A DNA stretch of 35,510 nucleotides from an uncultured Anaerovibrio sp. Its GTDB lineage: Bacteria; Bacillota; Negativicutes; Selenomonadales; Selenomonadaceae. The stretch spans positions 1 through 35,510 of the forward strand of contig CAKPVW010000016.1 of the NCBI GenBank assembly GCA_934196075.1, in the 5' to 3' direction. Positions within the stretch are counted from its first letter, which is position 1. Each line of letters starts with the position of its first letter. This document shows positions 1-7,040 of this stretch, one piece after another. The position numbers were made by a program, and so were the translations under genes. A model generated the notes under the pieces. The model was given only the letters and a program-made list of their open reading frames with translations, was not told the DNA's origin and did no database searches.

Positions 1-213
1 ACGGAGCGGGTAGATGCAGGTTGTGCTAACAAAATGACTTCTCGTATCGATACCTTGCTGGCCAAATTTGATTTATCAGATCGCCGTGGCACAGCTGCAA
101 ATGGCTATATGATTGCTAGTCCCTTGGATATGCATTATGGGGATGTGGATAAGGTTCTGGCAGAGGAAAGGCAAAAAGCAGAGGCCTATTTGTGCCATGC
201 TTTATCTATGTAG
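1..213 (+). CDS. C-terminal part of an unrecognised protein (5' end outside window)
   Basis: Frame 1 is open from the first base to a TAG at 211-213, giving the last 70 residues of a protein that starts upstream. The visible part is charged and probably helical, with segments RIDTLLAKFDLSDRRG and KVLAEERQKAEAYL, and shows no motif I recognise. Its stop lies 14 nt before the start of the XRE-type regulator, so the two are probably co-transcribed. It may belong to the same accessory region, but no function can be given. Confidence 0.6.
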   Translation, partial: TERVDAGCANKMTSRIDTLLAKFDLSDRRGTAANGYMIASPLDMHYGDVDKVLAEERQKAEAYLCHALSM

Positions 214-227
214 AAGGCGAAATAAAC

Positions 228-767
228 ATGACGAGATTTAGGGAGTTGCGATTGCAGCGAGGCTTGTCACAGGAGCAGATGTGCAGGCTTTACAATGAAA
301 AATACAATAGAAAATATACAACTGCGGCTATATCCTTTATTGAGCATGATAAGCGTTCGCCGGAGTTGGGAGCTTTGTTGGATTTTGCTGATTTTTATGG
401 TGTGTCCTTGGATTATCTTTTAGGCAGGGATCAGGGGAAATTGGATTTTTCTCAGGTTGATTACAAAAGCCGTACCTGGTATCTGTCTGAACAGTTGCGG
501 AATATTGTCTTGGGCTTGTACAACGGCAAGGAAGCAAAAAAAGGGGGGACAAAATCTGAGAGAATTGGCGCTGGAATTCAAAATGTAGGTGATGGTGCTT
601 CGCTCCAGACTGAGCCAGTTGCGCATAAGGGCCAGCAGAATATCAATCAGGAATTGCGTCTGCTGGGGGAGCAGGACGAGAATGAGGAAAATTTGGAAAT
701 GCTGCTAAGTTTGTTGAAGCAGTCTATCGTGCTGGCCAAGCGTGTAGAGAAAAACAAAAAATCTTGA
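228..767 (+). CDS. XRE-family helix-turn-helix regulator
   Basis: A 179-aa protein with an N-terminal helix-turn-helix of the XRE/Cro-CI type over about residues 3-65: FRELRLQRGLSQEQM, then TTAAISFIEHDKRSPEL, then FYGVSLDYLLG, the usual end of this domain. The remainder is a charged, low-complexity tail ending in a lysine-rich helix, without a recognisable effector domain. I chose the ATG at 228; an earlier in-frame ATG at 192 would overlap the preceding gene by 22 nt, while 228 follows an AAGGCG site. Such proteins bind DNA as dimers and often repress their own operon or mobile-element genes. The target cannot be read from the sequence. The neighbouring IS element and repeats suggest an accessory locus. 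Confidence 0.8.
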   Translation: MTRFRELRLQRGLSQEQMCRLYNEKYNRKYTTAAISFIEHDKRSPELGALLDFADFYGVSLDYLLGRDQGKLDFSQVDYKSRTWYLSEQLRNIVLGLYNGKEAKKGGTKSERIGAGIQNVGDGASLQTEPVAHKGQQNINQELRLLGEQDENEENLEMLLSLLKQSIVLAKRVEKNKKS

Positions 768-808
768 TATAAATACTAAAATTGTATAAAAATGATAATT
801 GATAAAAA

Positions 809-860
809 GCCCCCTATATGGGGCAATCGCTGGAGATGGTGATTGCTTCCTATAGGGGGC
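809..860. repeat. Hairpin repeat copy 1 of 3
   Basis: Perfect outer arms GCCCCCTATA and TATAGGGGGC (809-818 and 851-860) and inner arms GCAATC/GATTGC (823-828 and 841-846) share one axis. Relatives lie at 3802-3852 and 4066-4118. On the minus strand the hairpin is followed by a T run, so it can act as an intrinsic terminator for leftward transcription, such as read-through from the IS transposase. Similarity to copy 2 continues about 30 bp past the right arm (ATTTTGATAGGTGTTTTG-like), so this is a duplicated segment and not just a chance terminator. Confidence 0.8.
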
Positions 861-990
861 TCTACATTATGTATTTTGATAGGTGTTTTGCTTAAAGCCT
901 CATAAGGTATTTTTTATAATCTGCTGGGGAAATGCCCGGTACCGTCAAGAATTATGCGCAAAAATGTTTACAAACTCCGGCTTAATGAAG

Positions 991-2181
991 TCAGCCGGCA
1001 ATAGGAGTGTCGTCTAACGCTACCTCCAGATGCTTCATATTCATGTATTTCTTATTACCCCACTGGGTGCCTGCCACATGACGAAGTCTGGCACATACTA
1101 GCATTAAGGCGGAGTTTCCGTCGGGGAATGTCCCAACCACGCGGGTCCTGCGACGTATCTCTCGATTCAGCCGCTCGATCACATTGTTGGTACGGATACG
1201 CGTCCAGTGTTCGCTGGGAAAATCGCAGTAGGTCAGCGTTTCCTCAATACCGTTTTCTACTTTCCTTGCTGCCTCTTTGAGCTTCATAGCCTTCAAATCG
1301 GCAACAACAGTTTTCGCCTTCTCGCGAGCAGCCTTTTTGTTTTCTTGCGCATGGATCGCCTTGAGCATTTTTGCTACGATTTTTGCCTTTGATTTTGGCA
1401 CAACAGAGAAAACATTGCGGTAGAAATGCACAGTGCAGCGCTGGTACTTGGCGTTCGGAAATACTTCACCCACGGCTTCCAGCATTCCCATGCACTTGTC
1501 GCCAACTATAAGTTTCACACCGTCTAAGCCACGGCCACGGAGCCACTGGAAGAAGCAACGCCAGCTTTCCTTGTCCTCTTTCATTCCCTCAGCGGCTCCC
1601 AGTACCTCGCGGAAACCATCCTCGTTCACGGCAATTGCCACCAGAATAGCCACATTTTCATACTCTCCGCCCCAGTTGCGACGCAGATATATGCCGTCCA
1701 CGTAGACATAAGGATATCGTCCACCCTGCAGAGGGCGGTTCCGCCAGTTCTCGATATGAACGTAGGCTTTTTTGTTTAACTCACTGATGGTAGTGGGCGA
1801 GACCTTACTGCCCCACAATGCTTCGGTGATGTCCTCCACTCGACGAACGGAAACGCCTGCCAGATACATCTCAATGAGTGCTTCCTCCACACTACTTTCC
1901 CGGCGGCGATACCGCTCGATGATGGCAGTCTCGAAGGACACACCTTTGAGCCGTGGCATATGCAGTGTAACGTCGCCGGAGGTCGTGGTAAGATTGCGGT
2001 CATAGTGGCCACTGCGATAGCCTTGACGAGCCTCATTACGCTCATACCGTGCCGCCTGTGTCAATGACTCTGCCTCTCTTTCCAGCAGTTCATTCAGCGT
2101 TTCTTCCACGCTACCACGGACCAGTTCCTTGATTTGCCCCTTGATTACTTCCTCGTTTAGTTGTACAATTTTCTCAGACAT
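991..2181 (-). CDS. IS256-family transposase
   Basis: A 396-aa DDE transposase of the usual length for IS256 (Mutator-like) enzymes, which move DNA by copy-out through a circular intermediate. The catalytic triad is visible: D162 in VYVDGIYL, D228 in IVGDKCMGM and E336 in NNVIERLNREIRRR, with the family's C249-x2-H252 motif (RCTVHF) between the last two. The N-terminal third is a charged DNA-binding region (ARYERNEARQGYRSGHYDR). The frame is intact, so the element may be active. The ATG lies inside one arm of a 14-bp inverted repeat, which could limit expression. Confidence 0.95.
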   Translation of the reverse strand: MSEKIVQLNEEVIKGQIKELVRGSVEETLNELLEREAESLTQAARYERNEARQGYRSGHYDRNLTTTSGDVTLHMPRLKGVSFETAIIERYRRRESSVEEALIEMYLAGVSVRRVEDITEALWGSKVSPTTISELNKKAYVHIENWRNRPLQGGRYPYVYVDGIYLRRNWGGEYENVAILVAIAVNEDGFREVLGAAEGMKEDKESWRCFFQWLRGRGLDGVKLIVGDKCMGMLEAVGEVFPNAKYQRCTVHFYRNVFSVVPKSKAKIVAKMLKAIHAQENKKAAREKAKTVVADLKAMKLKEAARKVENGIEETLTYCDFPSEHWTRIRTNNVIERLNREIRRRTRVVGTFPDGNSALMLVCARLRHVAGTQWGNKKYMNMKHLEVALDDTPIAG

Positions 2182-2247
2182 AGTTTACAGTCTCCTTTCA
2201 GAATGGTGTGTCGTGACTTCATTCTACCAGAGTCTGTAAACTATGTC
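2177..2247. repeat. Subterminal inverted repeat over the transposase start
   Basis: GACATAGTTTACAG (2177-2190) and its exact reverse complement (2234-2247) flank the 5' leader of the transposase; the inner arm contains the ATG. In a transcript entering from outside the IS, this hairpin would bury the start codon, a way several IS elements avoid activation by external promoters. The arms may also be transposase binding sites. Confidence 0.6.
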
Positions 2248-2361
2248 TTCTTTTACACCTTTTTCTTTTTGCGCAACTTATTGTACCTTATCAAATGCCC
2301 AGAGCTTTCATAGCAGCTTCGGCAGACCAATTGGTACTTTTCATAAGGCTTTTTATTGCTT

Positions 2362-2884
2362 CTAGTTTGCCCGCAAATTTACCCCGAGCTTCGCCTCGAG
2401 CTCGCCAGCTTTAAGCAGAGCCTCCCGGGCTTCTTGTTCATTCCATTCAAATCCAAACATATCAATGACCTCCTTTTGGTGGTTTTTAAGATATTTTGGC
2501 TCTTGACATCAGCAAGGTTATATACATGGGCAATCAATTCAAGATTTTCGGATGGAGTTTCAAATGCATCACTTAATTTTAACAATTTATGCTCGAAGGA
2601 TATATCGTCACCATCATAGAACACGTAAAACTCAGGAGCAGGTACCTTGATTTGCACGCTGCCGTAGATTTTTGTAGATTGTGAACTGGCAAGCCTGCGG
2701 TACAGTTCGTCAAGATAACTAAGAAAATGCAACGGCATATTGGGATTAATGGTAGTTTGATGTTCAATGAGCACAATGATGATTTCATCCAATATAAAAG
2801 AAATATCATTCTTTAGATTGCTGTAGAACCTTCCTTCAAGGGTGTTGATATCACCTTTGTGCAGTAAAATAAATTTTCGCCATA
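2362..2884 (-). pseudogene. Broken Rpn/PD-(D/E)XK transposase-like gene
   Basis: In one minus-strand frame (from about 2870 to 2500) the translation reads LEGRFYSNLKNDISFILDEIIIVLIEHQ and then NPNMPLHFLSYLDELYRRL, the hallmark core of the Rpn (recombination-promoting nuclease, TIGR01784-like) family. The N-terminal part expected to start the nuclease fold is missing and no good start exists. Past about 2520 the frame becomes nonsense, while another frame gives LKNHQKEVIDMFGFEWNEQEAREALLKAG, the typical charged tail of these proteins, ending at 2362. The sequence thus shows a 5' truncation, an internal deletion with frameshift and a shortened 3' end. The same stretch also forms a 32-codon ORF (2460-2362) with a GGAGG site, probably an accident of the tail sequence. 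Confidence 0.7.
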
Positions 2885-3268
2885 ATTATAACATAGGGAC
2901 TATTTATGGGCAATGTCTTACTTTATAGGATGGTTATCAATTCGCTATCATAGTAAAGTATCAATTTATCAAAAAATGCTGTAAAACCTATGTCTTTAGG
3001 CATGGGGGTATAAGGCGTATTCATCTAATTTGCGCAAAAAATTGACGGTGGACAAAATAAAAATGTTAATGATTTTTCTCACTGTTCGATTGTATGTTTT
3101 TTATAAATATGATAAAATATACATACAAACATAATTTCTAAAAGAGGTGAGAAAATGAAGTATAGAAAGTGTTTTAATTTTACCATGGGACATATAAAAT
3201 AATCATGAAAATTTATTTTGGTGATATTTATATGAATAATTTAGGATTAAGAAGTAGGAGGAGTTATT
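2885..3268. other. Gene-poor spacer between the Rpn remnant and the 157-aa gene
   Basis: AT-rich. It holds a small hairpin CCTATG-TCTTTAGG-CATGGG (2987-3006, one G-U pair) before a G run, resembling the end hairpins of IS200/IS605 relics, and TTTGCGCAAAA at 3030-3039. It also holds the likely promoter of the downstream gene (3090-3118). No convincing gene: a 15-codon ORF at 3155-3202 has a good ribosome site but no other support. Confidence 0.5.
3090..3118 (+). promoter_or_regulatory. Predicted sigma-A-type promoter for the 157-aa gene
   Basis: TTGTAT (3090-3095) and TAAAAT (3113-3118) are separated by 17 bp in an AT-rich stretch, about 150 bp ahead of the gene at 3269. Confidence 0.5.
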
Positions 3269-3742
3269 ATGCCTTGGTTTGAATGGAACGAAGAAGCTTT
3301 TAAAGAGGCCATGCTGGATGATGGTAAAACAATTAGTAAGTTCGTGTTGCTAAAAGAACTGATTGATGATCACATTATTACATCAGCAGAGGCTGCGGAA
3401 TGGATGAAAATGAAATTGGATTCATTTATTAAAGATTGTGATAACAACACAAGGGCTTCTATCTATCTGAAAAGGAAAGCTGAAGGAAGACTTAACACAA
3501 CGAATAAAGAATCAATGAAGCAAGAAGATGATGAGGATTTCACTATACCAGAGGATTGGACAGAAAAGACAATGCAGGTATTTGAAATGTTTAGAGATGA
3601 ATGGCAAGCGGAAGAAGATAGGCAGGAGCTTGTTTTTCAGGGAGAGATGGCTGGCAGAGTAACTACATTGCAAGAGCTGGTTAAAGATGGAATAATATCA
3701 AATGAATTAGCAGACAAATATGATATATCAAGTAATATATAA
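3269..3742 (+). CDS. Hypothetical charged helical protein with Rpn-tail-like N-terminus
   Basis: A 157-aa acidic, helical protein that I do not recognise as a named family. The start is firm: ATG 7 nt after AGGAGG. Its first residues, MPWFEWNEEAFKEAML, match the tail of the broken Rpn-like gene 800 bp away (MFGFEWNEQEAREALL). Two short stretches resemble each other: FVLLKELIDDHIITSAEAAEW (about residues 25-45) and TLQELVKDGIISNELADKY (about 134-152), a helix-pair pattern also seen in the C-terminal extensions of Rpn proteins. It may therefore be an orphaned Rpn tail that gained its own start, or a small family sharing that module. It stands alone between promoter and hairpin copy 2. Confidence 0.65.
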   Translation: MPWFEWNEEAFKEAMLDDGKTISKFVLLKELIDDHIITSAEAAEWMKMKLDSFIKDCDNNTRASIYLKRKAEGRLNTTNKESMKQEDDEDFTIPEDWTEKTMQVFEMFRDEWQAEEDRQELVFQGEMAGRVTTLQELVKDGIISNELADKYDISSNI

Positions 3743-3801
3743 ATGAATAGACCTTGTTTAGAAAAGGAAATAAACCAGTAAGTATTCAGAGCAACAAAAA
3801 A

Positions 3802-3852
3802 GCCTCCTATATGGGCAATCGCTGAGAGATAGTGATCGCCTCATATCGGGGC
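3802..3852. repeat. Hairpin repeat copy 2 of 3
   Basis: A degenerate copy: GCCTCCTATAT pairs with ATATCGGGGC imperfectly, and GGGCAATCGCTGAGAGATAGTGATCGCC forms the inner part. It is preceded by AAAAAA, so on the minus strand it again looks like a terminator, although no minus-strand gene lies immediately upstream of it. Its right flank matches that of copy 1. The 394-nt gap 3743-4136 holds only this copy, the inverted repeat at 3981-4012 and copy 3. Confidence 0.65.
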
Positions 3853-3980
3853 TATAATTTATGCATTTTAGTAGGTGTCTTTTTGAAGTATCATTACTCA
3901 AAACTAATAAGACTGAATTTTCGTTGTATAATGGTTTATTCAATATGTATTTATGAAATATAGTGATTCTTTTTTGTTTG

Positions 3981-4012
3981 TTATTTCAACTTCAGTTGAC
4001 AAGTTGAAATAA
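3981..4012. repeat. Perfect 12-bp inverted repeat, function unknown
   Basis: TTATTTCAACTT (3981-3992) and AAGTTGAAATAA (4001-4012) are exact reverse complements 8 bp apart. The half-site sequence TTGAAATAA recurs just upstream of the lexA -10 box at 4801-4809. No T run follows, so an operator or an element end is more likely than a terminator. Confidence 0.6.
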
Positions 4013-4065
4013 CAGTGCAATAATAAGGCCAGTATTTCAATTACTAGAGGGGAAAAGTTAAAAAA

Positions 4066-4118
4066 GCCCCCTATATGGAACAATCGCTGAGAGATAGTGA
4101 TTGCCTCATATAGGGGGC
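4066..4118 (-). terminator. lexA terminator (hairpin repeat copy 3)
   Basis: GCCCCCTATA (4066-4075) and TATAGGGGGC (4109-4118) form the outer stem with CAATC/GATTG inside. Read on the minus strand it lies 18 nt after the lexA stop and ends in TTTTTT, a textbook intrinsic terminator. It belongs to the same repeat family as 809-860 and 3802-3852. Confidence 0.8.
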
Positions 4119-4136
4119 TATAAATTTACGTAGTTA

Positions 4137-4751
4137 TTACATCTGTCGATACATGCCGATTACCTTGCCCAAAATGGTTACGTCCTTCTCATAGAAAGGC
4201 TTCATGGAATCATTCTCTGGCTGGAGACGGATGCAATCATCTTCCTTGAAGAAGCGTTTTACAGTAGCACCTTCGCCGTCTACCAAGGCTACTACAATAT
4301 CACTGTCCTCAGCGGTGTTCTGCTGACGAACCATGAGATAATCACCATCGTAGATGCCGGCCTTAATCATGCTTTCGCCAGAAACCTTCAGCATAAAGCA
4401 TTCACTGGTGGTTCCCATCAGATGAGTTGGGAAAGCAAAGGTGTCTTCGATATTCTCCTGGGCCAGAATTGGAACACCGGCGGTAACAGTACCTACCAGC
4501 GGTACGTTGACAGTGCGCTCCCAAGGCTTATCCTCCAGCAAATCAATAGCACGAGGCTTGGTTGGGTCACGACGAATCAGTCCAGCTGCCTCCAACTGGT
4601 TGAGGTAGCCATGTACGGTGGAGCTGGATTTGAGGCCTACTTCCTTGCCAATTTCGCGTACAGAAGGTGGGTAGCCTTTCTTCATCAGCTGCTCTTTGAT
4701 AACCTTGTAAATCTGTTCCATTCTTTTGTCGGCACAACGTTTACGTCCCAT
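4137..4751 (-). CDS. lexA: LexA, SOS-response repressor
   Basis: A 204-aa repressor of DNA-damage genes that cleaves itself when stimulated by RecA filaments. The N-terminal winged helix spans about residues 1-70 (YPPSVREIGKEVGLKSSSTVHGYLNQLEAAGLI). The cleavage site is A91-G92 in TVTAGVP, and the S24-type catalytic dyad is S127 (SGESMIKAG) and K165 (ATVKRF). All key residues are present and the length is normal. I chose the ATG at 4751, which follows GAAAGGATG; an ATG 18 nt earlier would contain this ribosome site. It is transcribed away from the riboflavin operon from its own promoter. Confidence 0.97.
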   Translation of the reverse strand: MGRKRCADKRMEQIYKVIKEQLMKKGYPPSVREIGKEVGLKSSSTVHGYLNQLEAAGLIRRDPTKPRAIDLLEDKPWERTVNVPLVGTVTAGVPILAQENIEDTFAFPTHLMGTTSECFMLKVSGESMIKAGIYDGDYLMVRQQNTAEDSDIVVALVDGEGATVKRFFKEDDCIRLQPENDSMKPFYEKDVTILGKVIGMYRQM

Positions 4752-4808
4752 ATTAATACATCCTTTCAATAATATTGTAGAAAAATTGGATTCCCATTAG
4801 TTGAAATA

Positions 4809-4853
4809 ATTGTACCACATAAATGTTTGTTTGTAAAGTGTTCCGCAAACAAA
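4809..4853 (-). promoter_or_regulatory. lexA promoter with a dyad over the -35 box
   Basis: On the minus strand TTTACA (4837-4832) and TACAAT (4814-4809) are 17 bp apart. The arms TTTGTTTG (4826-4833) and CAAACAAA (4846-4853) form an 8-bp dyad overlapping the -35, a natural place for LexA self-repression. It is not the classic CGAAC-N4-GTTCG box, so assignment to LexA is inference. Confidence 0.6.
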
Positions 4854-4901
4854 AGTGTTAAGAAATTTATGTTTTTTAAAAAGGAAATTGGAGAAAATAC
4901 G

Positions 4902-4930
4902 TTGCAAATAAGCAGACTTTATGCTACAAT
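4902..4930 (+). promoter_or_regulatory. Promoter of the riboflavin operon
   Basis: TTGCAA (4902-4907) and TACAAT (4925-4930) are 17 bp apart, placing the transcript start about 15 nt before the riboswitch core. Confidence 0.75.
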
Positions 4931-4952
4931 AAATTCAGAAATACAGAGACAG

Positions 4953-5084
4953 TCTTTGGGGCAGGGTGTAATTCCCTACCGGCGGTATAGCCCGCGAGCC
5001 TGCTGCAGTAGAGTGATTCTGCAGCTGATAGGCAGGATTCGGTGAGATTCCGAGGCCGACAGTATAGTCTGGATGAGAAAAGAC
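4953..5084 (+). promoter_or_regulatory. FMN riboswitch (RFN element)
   Basis: All conserved blocks of the RFN element appear in order: TTTGGGGCAGGGTG, AATTCCCTACCGGCGGTA, GCCCGCGAGC, GGATTCGGTGAGATTCCGAG, GCCGACAGTATAGTCTGGATG and GAGAAAAGA. It senses flavin mononucleotide and here precedes an intrinsic terminator and the riboflavin genes, so control by premature termination is expected. Confidence 0.97.
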
Positions 5085-5116
5085 ATGTTGTGTGCATCTT
5101 TTTATGTATTGTCAAT

Positions 5117-5150
5117 GGCTGTTGAGGATTATTTCCTGACGGCCTTTTTT
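5117..5150 (+). terminator. Riboswitch expression-platform terminator
   Basis: GGCTGTTGAGGA pairs with TCCTGACGGCC (one bulge, some G-U pairs) around a TTATT loop and is followed by TTTTTT. It lies about 35 nt after the riboswitch and 80 nt before ribD, so FMN binding should favour this hairpin and shut the operon. Confidence 0.8.
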
Positions 5151-5230
5151 ATTTGCGAGAACCGAATGGTTATCAATAGTATACATAGGCTGCTTCTGTA
5201 CTTCAGATATTATGTATCAGAGGTGATAGG

Positions 5231-6340
5231 ATGCAAGAGGATTTTGATGAGCAAATGATGAGACGGGCCATTGAATTGGCCAGAAATGCCACAGGCCGTA
5301 CTTCCCCTAATCCTTTGGTGGGAGCTGTTATAGTCAAGGATGGACGGATTGTGGCAGAGGGATGGCATCGTCAGGCTGGTACGCCTCACGCAGAGGTGCA
5401 TGCGCTGCATATGGCCGGAGAGCTGGCCAAGGGTGCTACGGTATATGTATCTCTGGAACCTTGTGCTCATTATGGCAGAACAGGTCCCTGTGCCAAGGCT
5501 CTGGTGGAGGCTGGAGTAAGTCGTGTAGTCGTTGCCATGATGGATCCAAATCCCAAGGTAGCTGGTAAGGGGATTGAGATTCTGAGAAATGCTGGGGTAG
5601 AGGTTGTTACCGGGATACTGGAAAAGGAAGCGCAGGAGCTGAATGAGGTTTTCCTGAAATGGATTACTACAGGCAAGCCTTTTGTGGCGCTTAAAACAGC
5701 CATGTCTCTGGATGGCAAGATTGCTACCGCCAGAGGAGAATCTCAGTGGATAACTAATGAAAAATCCCGTTATGAAGGACATCGTTTAAGGGATATTTAT
5801 GATGGTATTCTGGTAGGTATTAATACTGCCTTGCAGGACGATCCCAGCCTAACTACCAGATTGCGTGAGTACCAGGGACAGAATCCAGTAAGGATTGTTG
5901 TGGACAGCAAGGCAAGATTGCCTTTGGATAGCAAGCTTGCTGTTGATGGTGCTGCTAGAACTATTGTGGCTGTATCAGCTGATGCACCAGTCAGTAAAAT
6001 TGATGCTTTGAAGGCGGCGGGACTGGAGGTTTTAACAGCAGGAACCCATCGTGTTGATATGGTGGAATTGATGAATCAGCTAGGTGCCATGCGTATTACT
6101 TCCATATTGGTGGAAGGAGGCGGTCAGGTTAATTTCTCCTTGCTGGAAGCAGGTCTGGTGGATAGGGTATATGCCTTTGTTGCTCCCAAGCTGATAGGCG
6201 GCAGTGAAGCCTTGACTCCTGTAGAGGGCAGGGGCTTTGATGAACTGTCGCAGGCAATAGAGTTGGAGAATATTCAGACCAGCCTACTGGATAATGATGT
6301 TCTAATTACAGGCAGAGTTCGCAAATCGGAATGTAAATAA
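5231..6340 (+). CDS. ribD: RibD, bifunctional deaminase/reductase of riboflavin synthesis
   Basis: A 369-aa cytosolic enzyme that deaminates diaminohydroxyphosphoribosylaminopyrimidine and then reduces the ribose side chain. The N-terminal cytidine-deaminase-like zinc domain (about 1-145) shows H53-A-E55 in TPHAEVHAL and C78/C87 in EPCAHYGRTGPC. The reductase domain follows, with AMSLDGKIATARGESQWIT, DGILVGINTALQDDPSLTTR and the late VEGGGQVNFSLLEAGLVD. The start follows AGAGGTGATAGG. It is the first gene of the riboswitch-controlled operon and lies 11 nt before ribE. Length and motifs are normal. Confidence 0.97.
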   Translation: MQEDFDEQMMRRAIELARNATGRTSPNPLVGAVIVKDGRIVAEGWHRQAGTPHAEVHALHMAGELAKGATVYVSLEPCAHYGRTGPCAKALVEAGVSRVVVAMMDPNPKVAGKGIEILRNAGVEVVTGILEKEAQELNEVFLKWITTGKPFVALKTAMSLDGKIATARGESQWITNEKSRYEGHRLRDIYDGILVGINTALQDDPSLTTRLREYQGQNPVRIVVDSKARLPLDSKLAVDGAARTIVAVSADAPVSKIDALKAAGLEVLTAGTHRVDMVELMNQLGAMRITSILVEGGGQVNFSLLEAGLVDRVYAFVAPKLIGGSEALTPVEGRGFDELSQAIELENIQTSLLDNDVLITGRVRKSECK

Positions 6341-6351
6341 AGGGGTATGCG

Positions 6352-6996
6352 ATGTTTACTGGAATTGTAGAAGAAGTGGGCAGAGTAAAGGCTATAGGCA
6401 GTGGTACTTTGCAGATTGAGGCTTCCAAAGTTTTGGAGGATGTAAAGCAGGGAGATAGTATTGCTGTTAATGGCATTTGCCTTACGGTGACAAGCTTTAA
6501 TAGTCACAGTTTTCAGGCAGATGTTATGCCTGAAACCATCAAGAGAACTTCTTTGGGGGAATTGAAGCTGGGCAGTCCTGTGAATCTGGAACGGGCTTTG
6601 ACCTTGAGCAGCCGTCTGGGAGGCCATATTGTTAGTGGACATATTGATGGTACCGGCCGGATAATCTCCCTAAAGGACGATAAAAATGCCATTCTTATGA
6701 AGATACAGGCAGATGCCTCCATTCTTCACTATATCGTGGAAAAGGGTTCTGTGGCCTTGGATGGTATCAGCCTAACGGTGGCTCAGGTAGGAAGCAGGGA
6801 TTTTACAGTGTCCTTGATACCTCATACCCGTCAGGTAACAAATCTTTCTGCCAAGGGCGAGGGCTCGCTGATTAATATTGAAAATGATGTGGTGGGCAAA
6901 TATGTGGCTAAATTGCTGCAGCCAGCAGATAGTTCAGAGAATATGGCGGCACAGTCCAGCATTACCATGGATTTTTTGAGACAAAATGGATTTTGA
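6352..6996 (+). CDS. ribE: Riboflavin synthase, alpha chain
   Basis: A 214-aa enzyme that dismutates two 6,7-dimethyl-8-ribityllumazines into riboflavin and a pyrimidinedione. It has the two tandem lumazine-binding barrels of the family: the first begins with the invariant MFTGIVEEVG, the second with GGHIVSGHIDGTG near residue 90. The C-terminal helix (VVGKYVAKLL) that assembles the trimer is present. Called ribE in Bacillus nomenclature and ribC in E. coli. It sits between ribD and ribBA in the same operon. Confidence 0.97.
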   Translation: MFTGIVEEVGRVKAIGSGTLQIEASKVLEDVKQGDSIAVNGICLTVTSFNSHSFQADVMPETIKRTSLGELKLGSPVNLERALTLSSRLGGHIVSGHIDGTGRIISLKDDKNAILMKIQADASILHYIVEKGSVALDGISLTVAQVGSRDFTVSLIPHTRQVTNLSAKGEGSLINIENDVVGKYVAKLLQPADSSENMAAQSSITMDFLRQNGF

Positions 6997-7040
6997 GGAA
7001 TAATTTGCCCATAATGGGCTAGAGATAAAGGAGCATAGAT

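Larger units (their letters stand above)
955..2275 (-). mobile_element. IS256-family insertion sequence
   Basis: One IS256-type transposase fills the element. Both ends carry TGCGCAAAAA pointing inward (955-964; reverse complement at 2266-2275). Further in, both share GTTTACAnACTC followed by TTAATGAAGTCA or GAATGAAGTCA, so these are the terminal inverted repeats. The right end carries about 25 extra bases (with GTGTAAAAG, as in IS256) that the left end lacks, so the ends are not symmetrical. I see no 8-9 bp target duplication at these boundaries, so the outer limits are approximate. Confidence 0.75.

Noticed and set aside
2362..2460. 32-codon ORF with GGAGG, starting MFGFEWNEQ
   Set aside because: It is the in-frame tail of the broken Rpn-like gene, since the frame reads upstream through LKNHQKEVID without a stop.
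3155..3202. 15-codon ORF with a good ribosome site (AGAGGTGAG) upstream of the 157-aa gene
   Set aside because: Too short and without homology or composition support; it might be a leader peptide, but nothing beyond the ribosome site argues for it.
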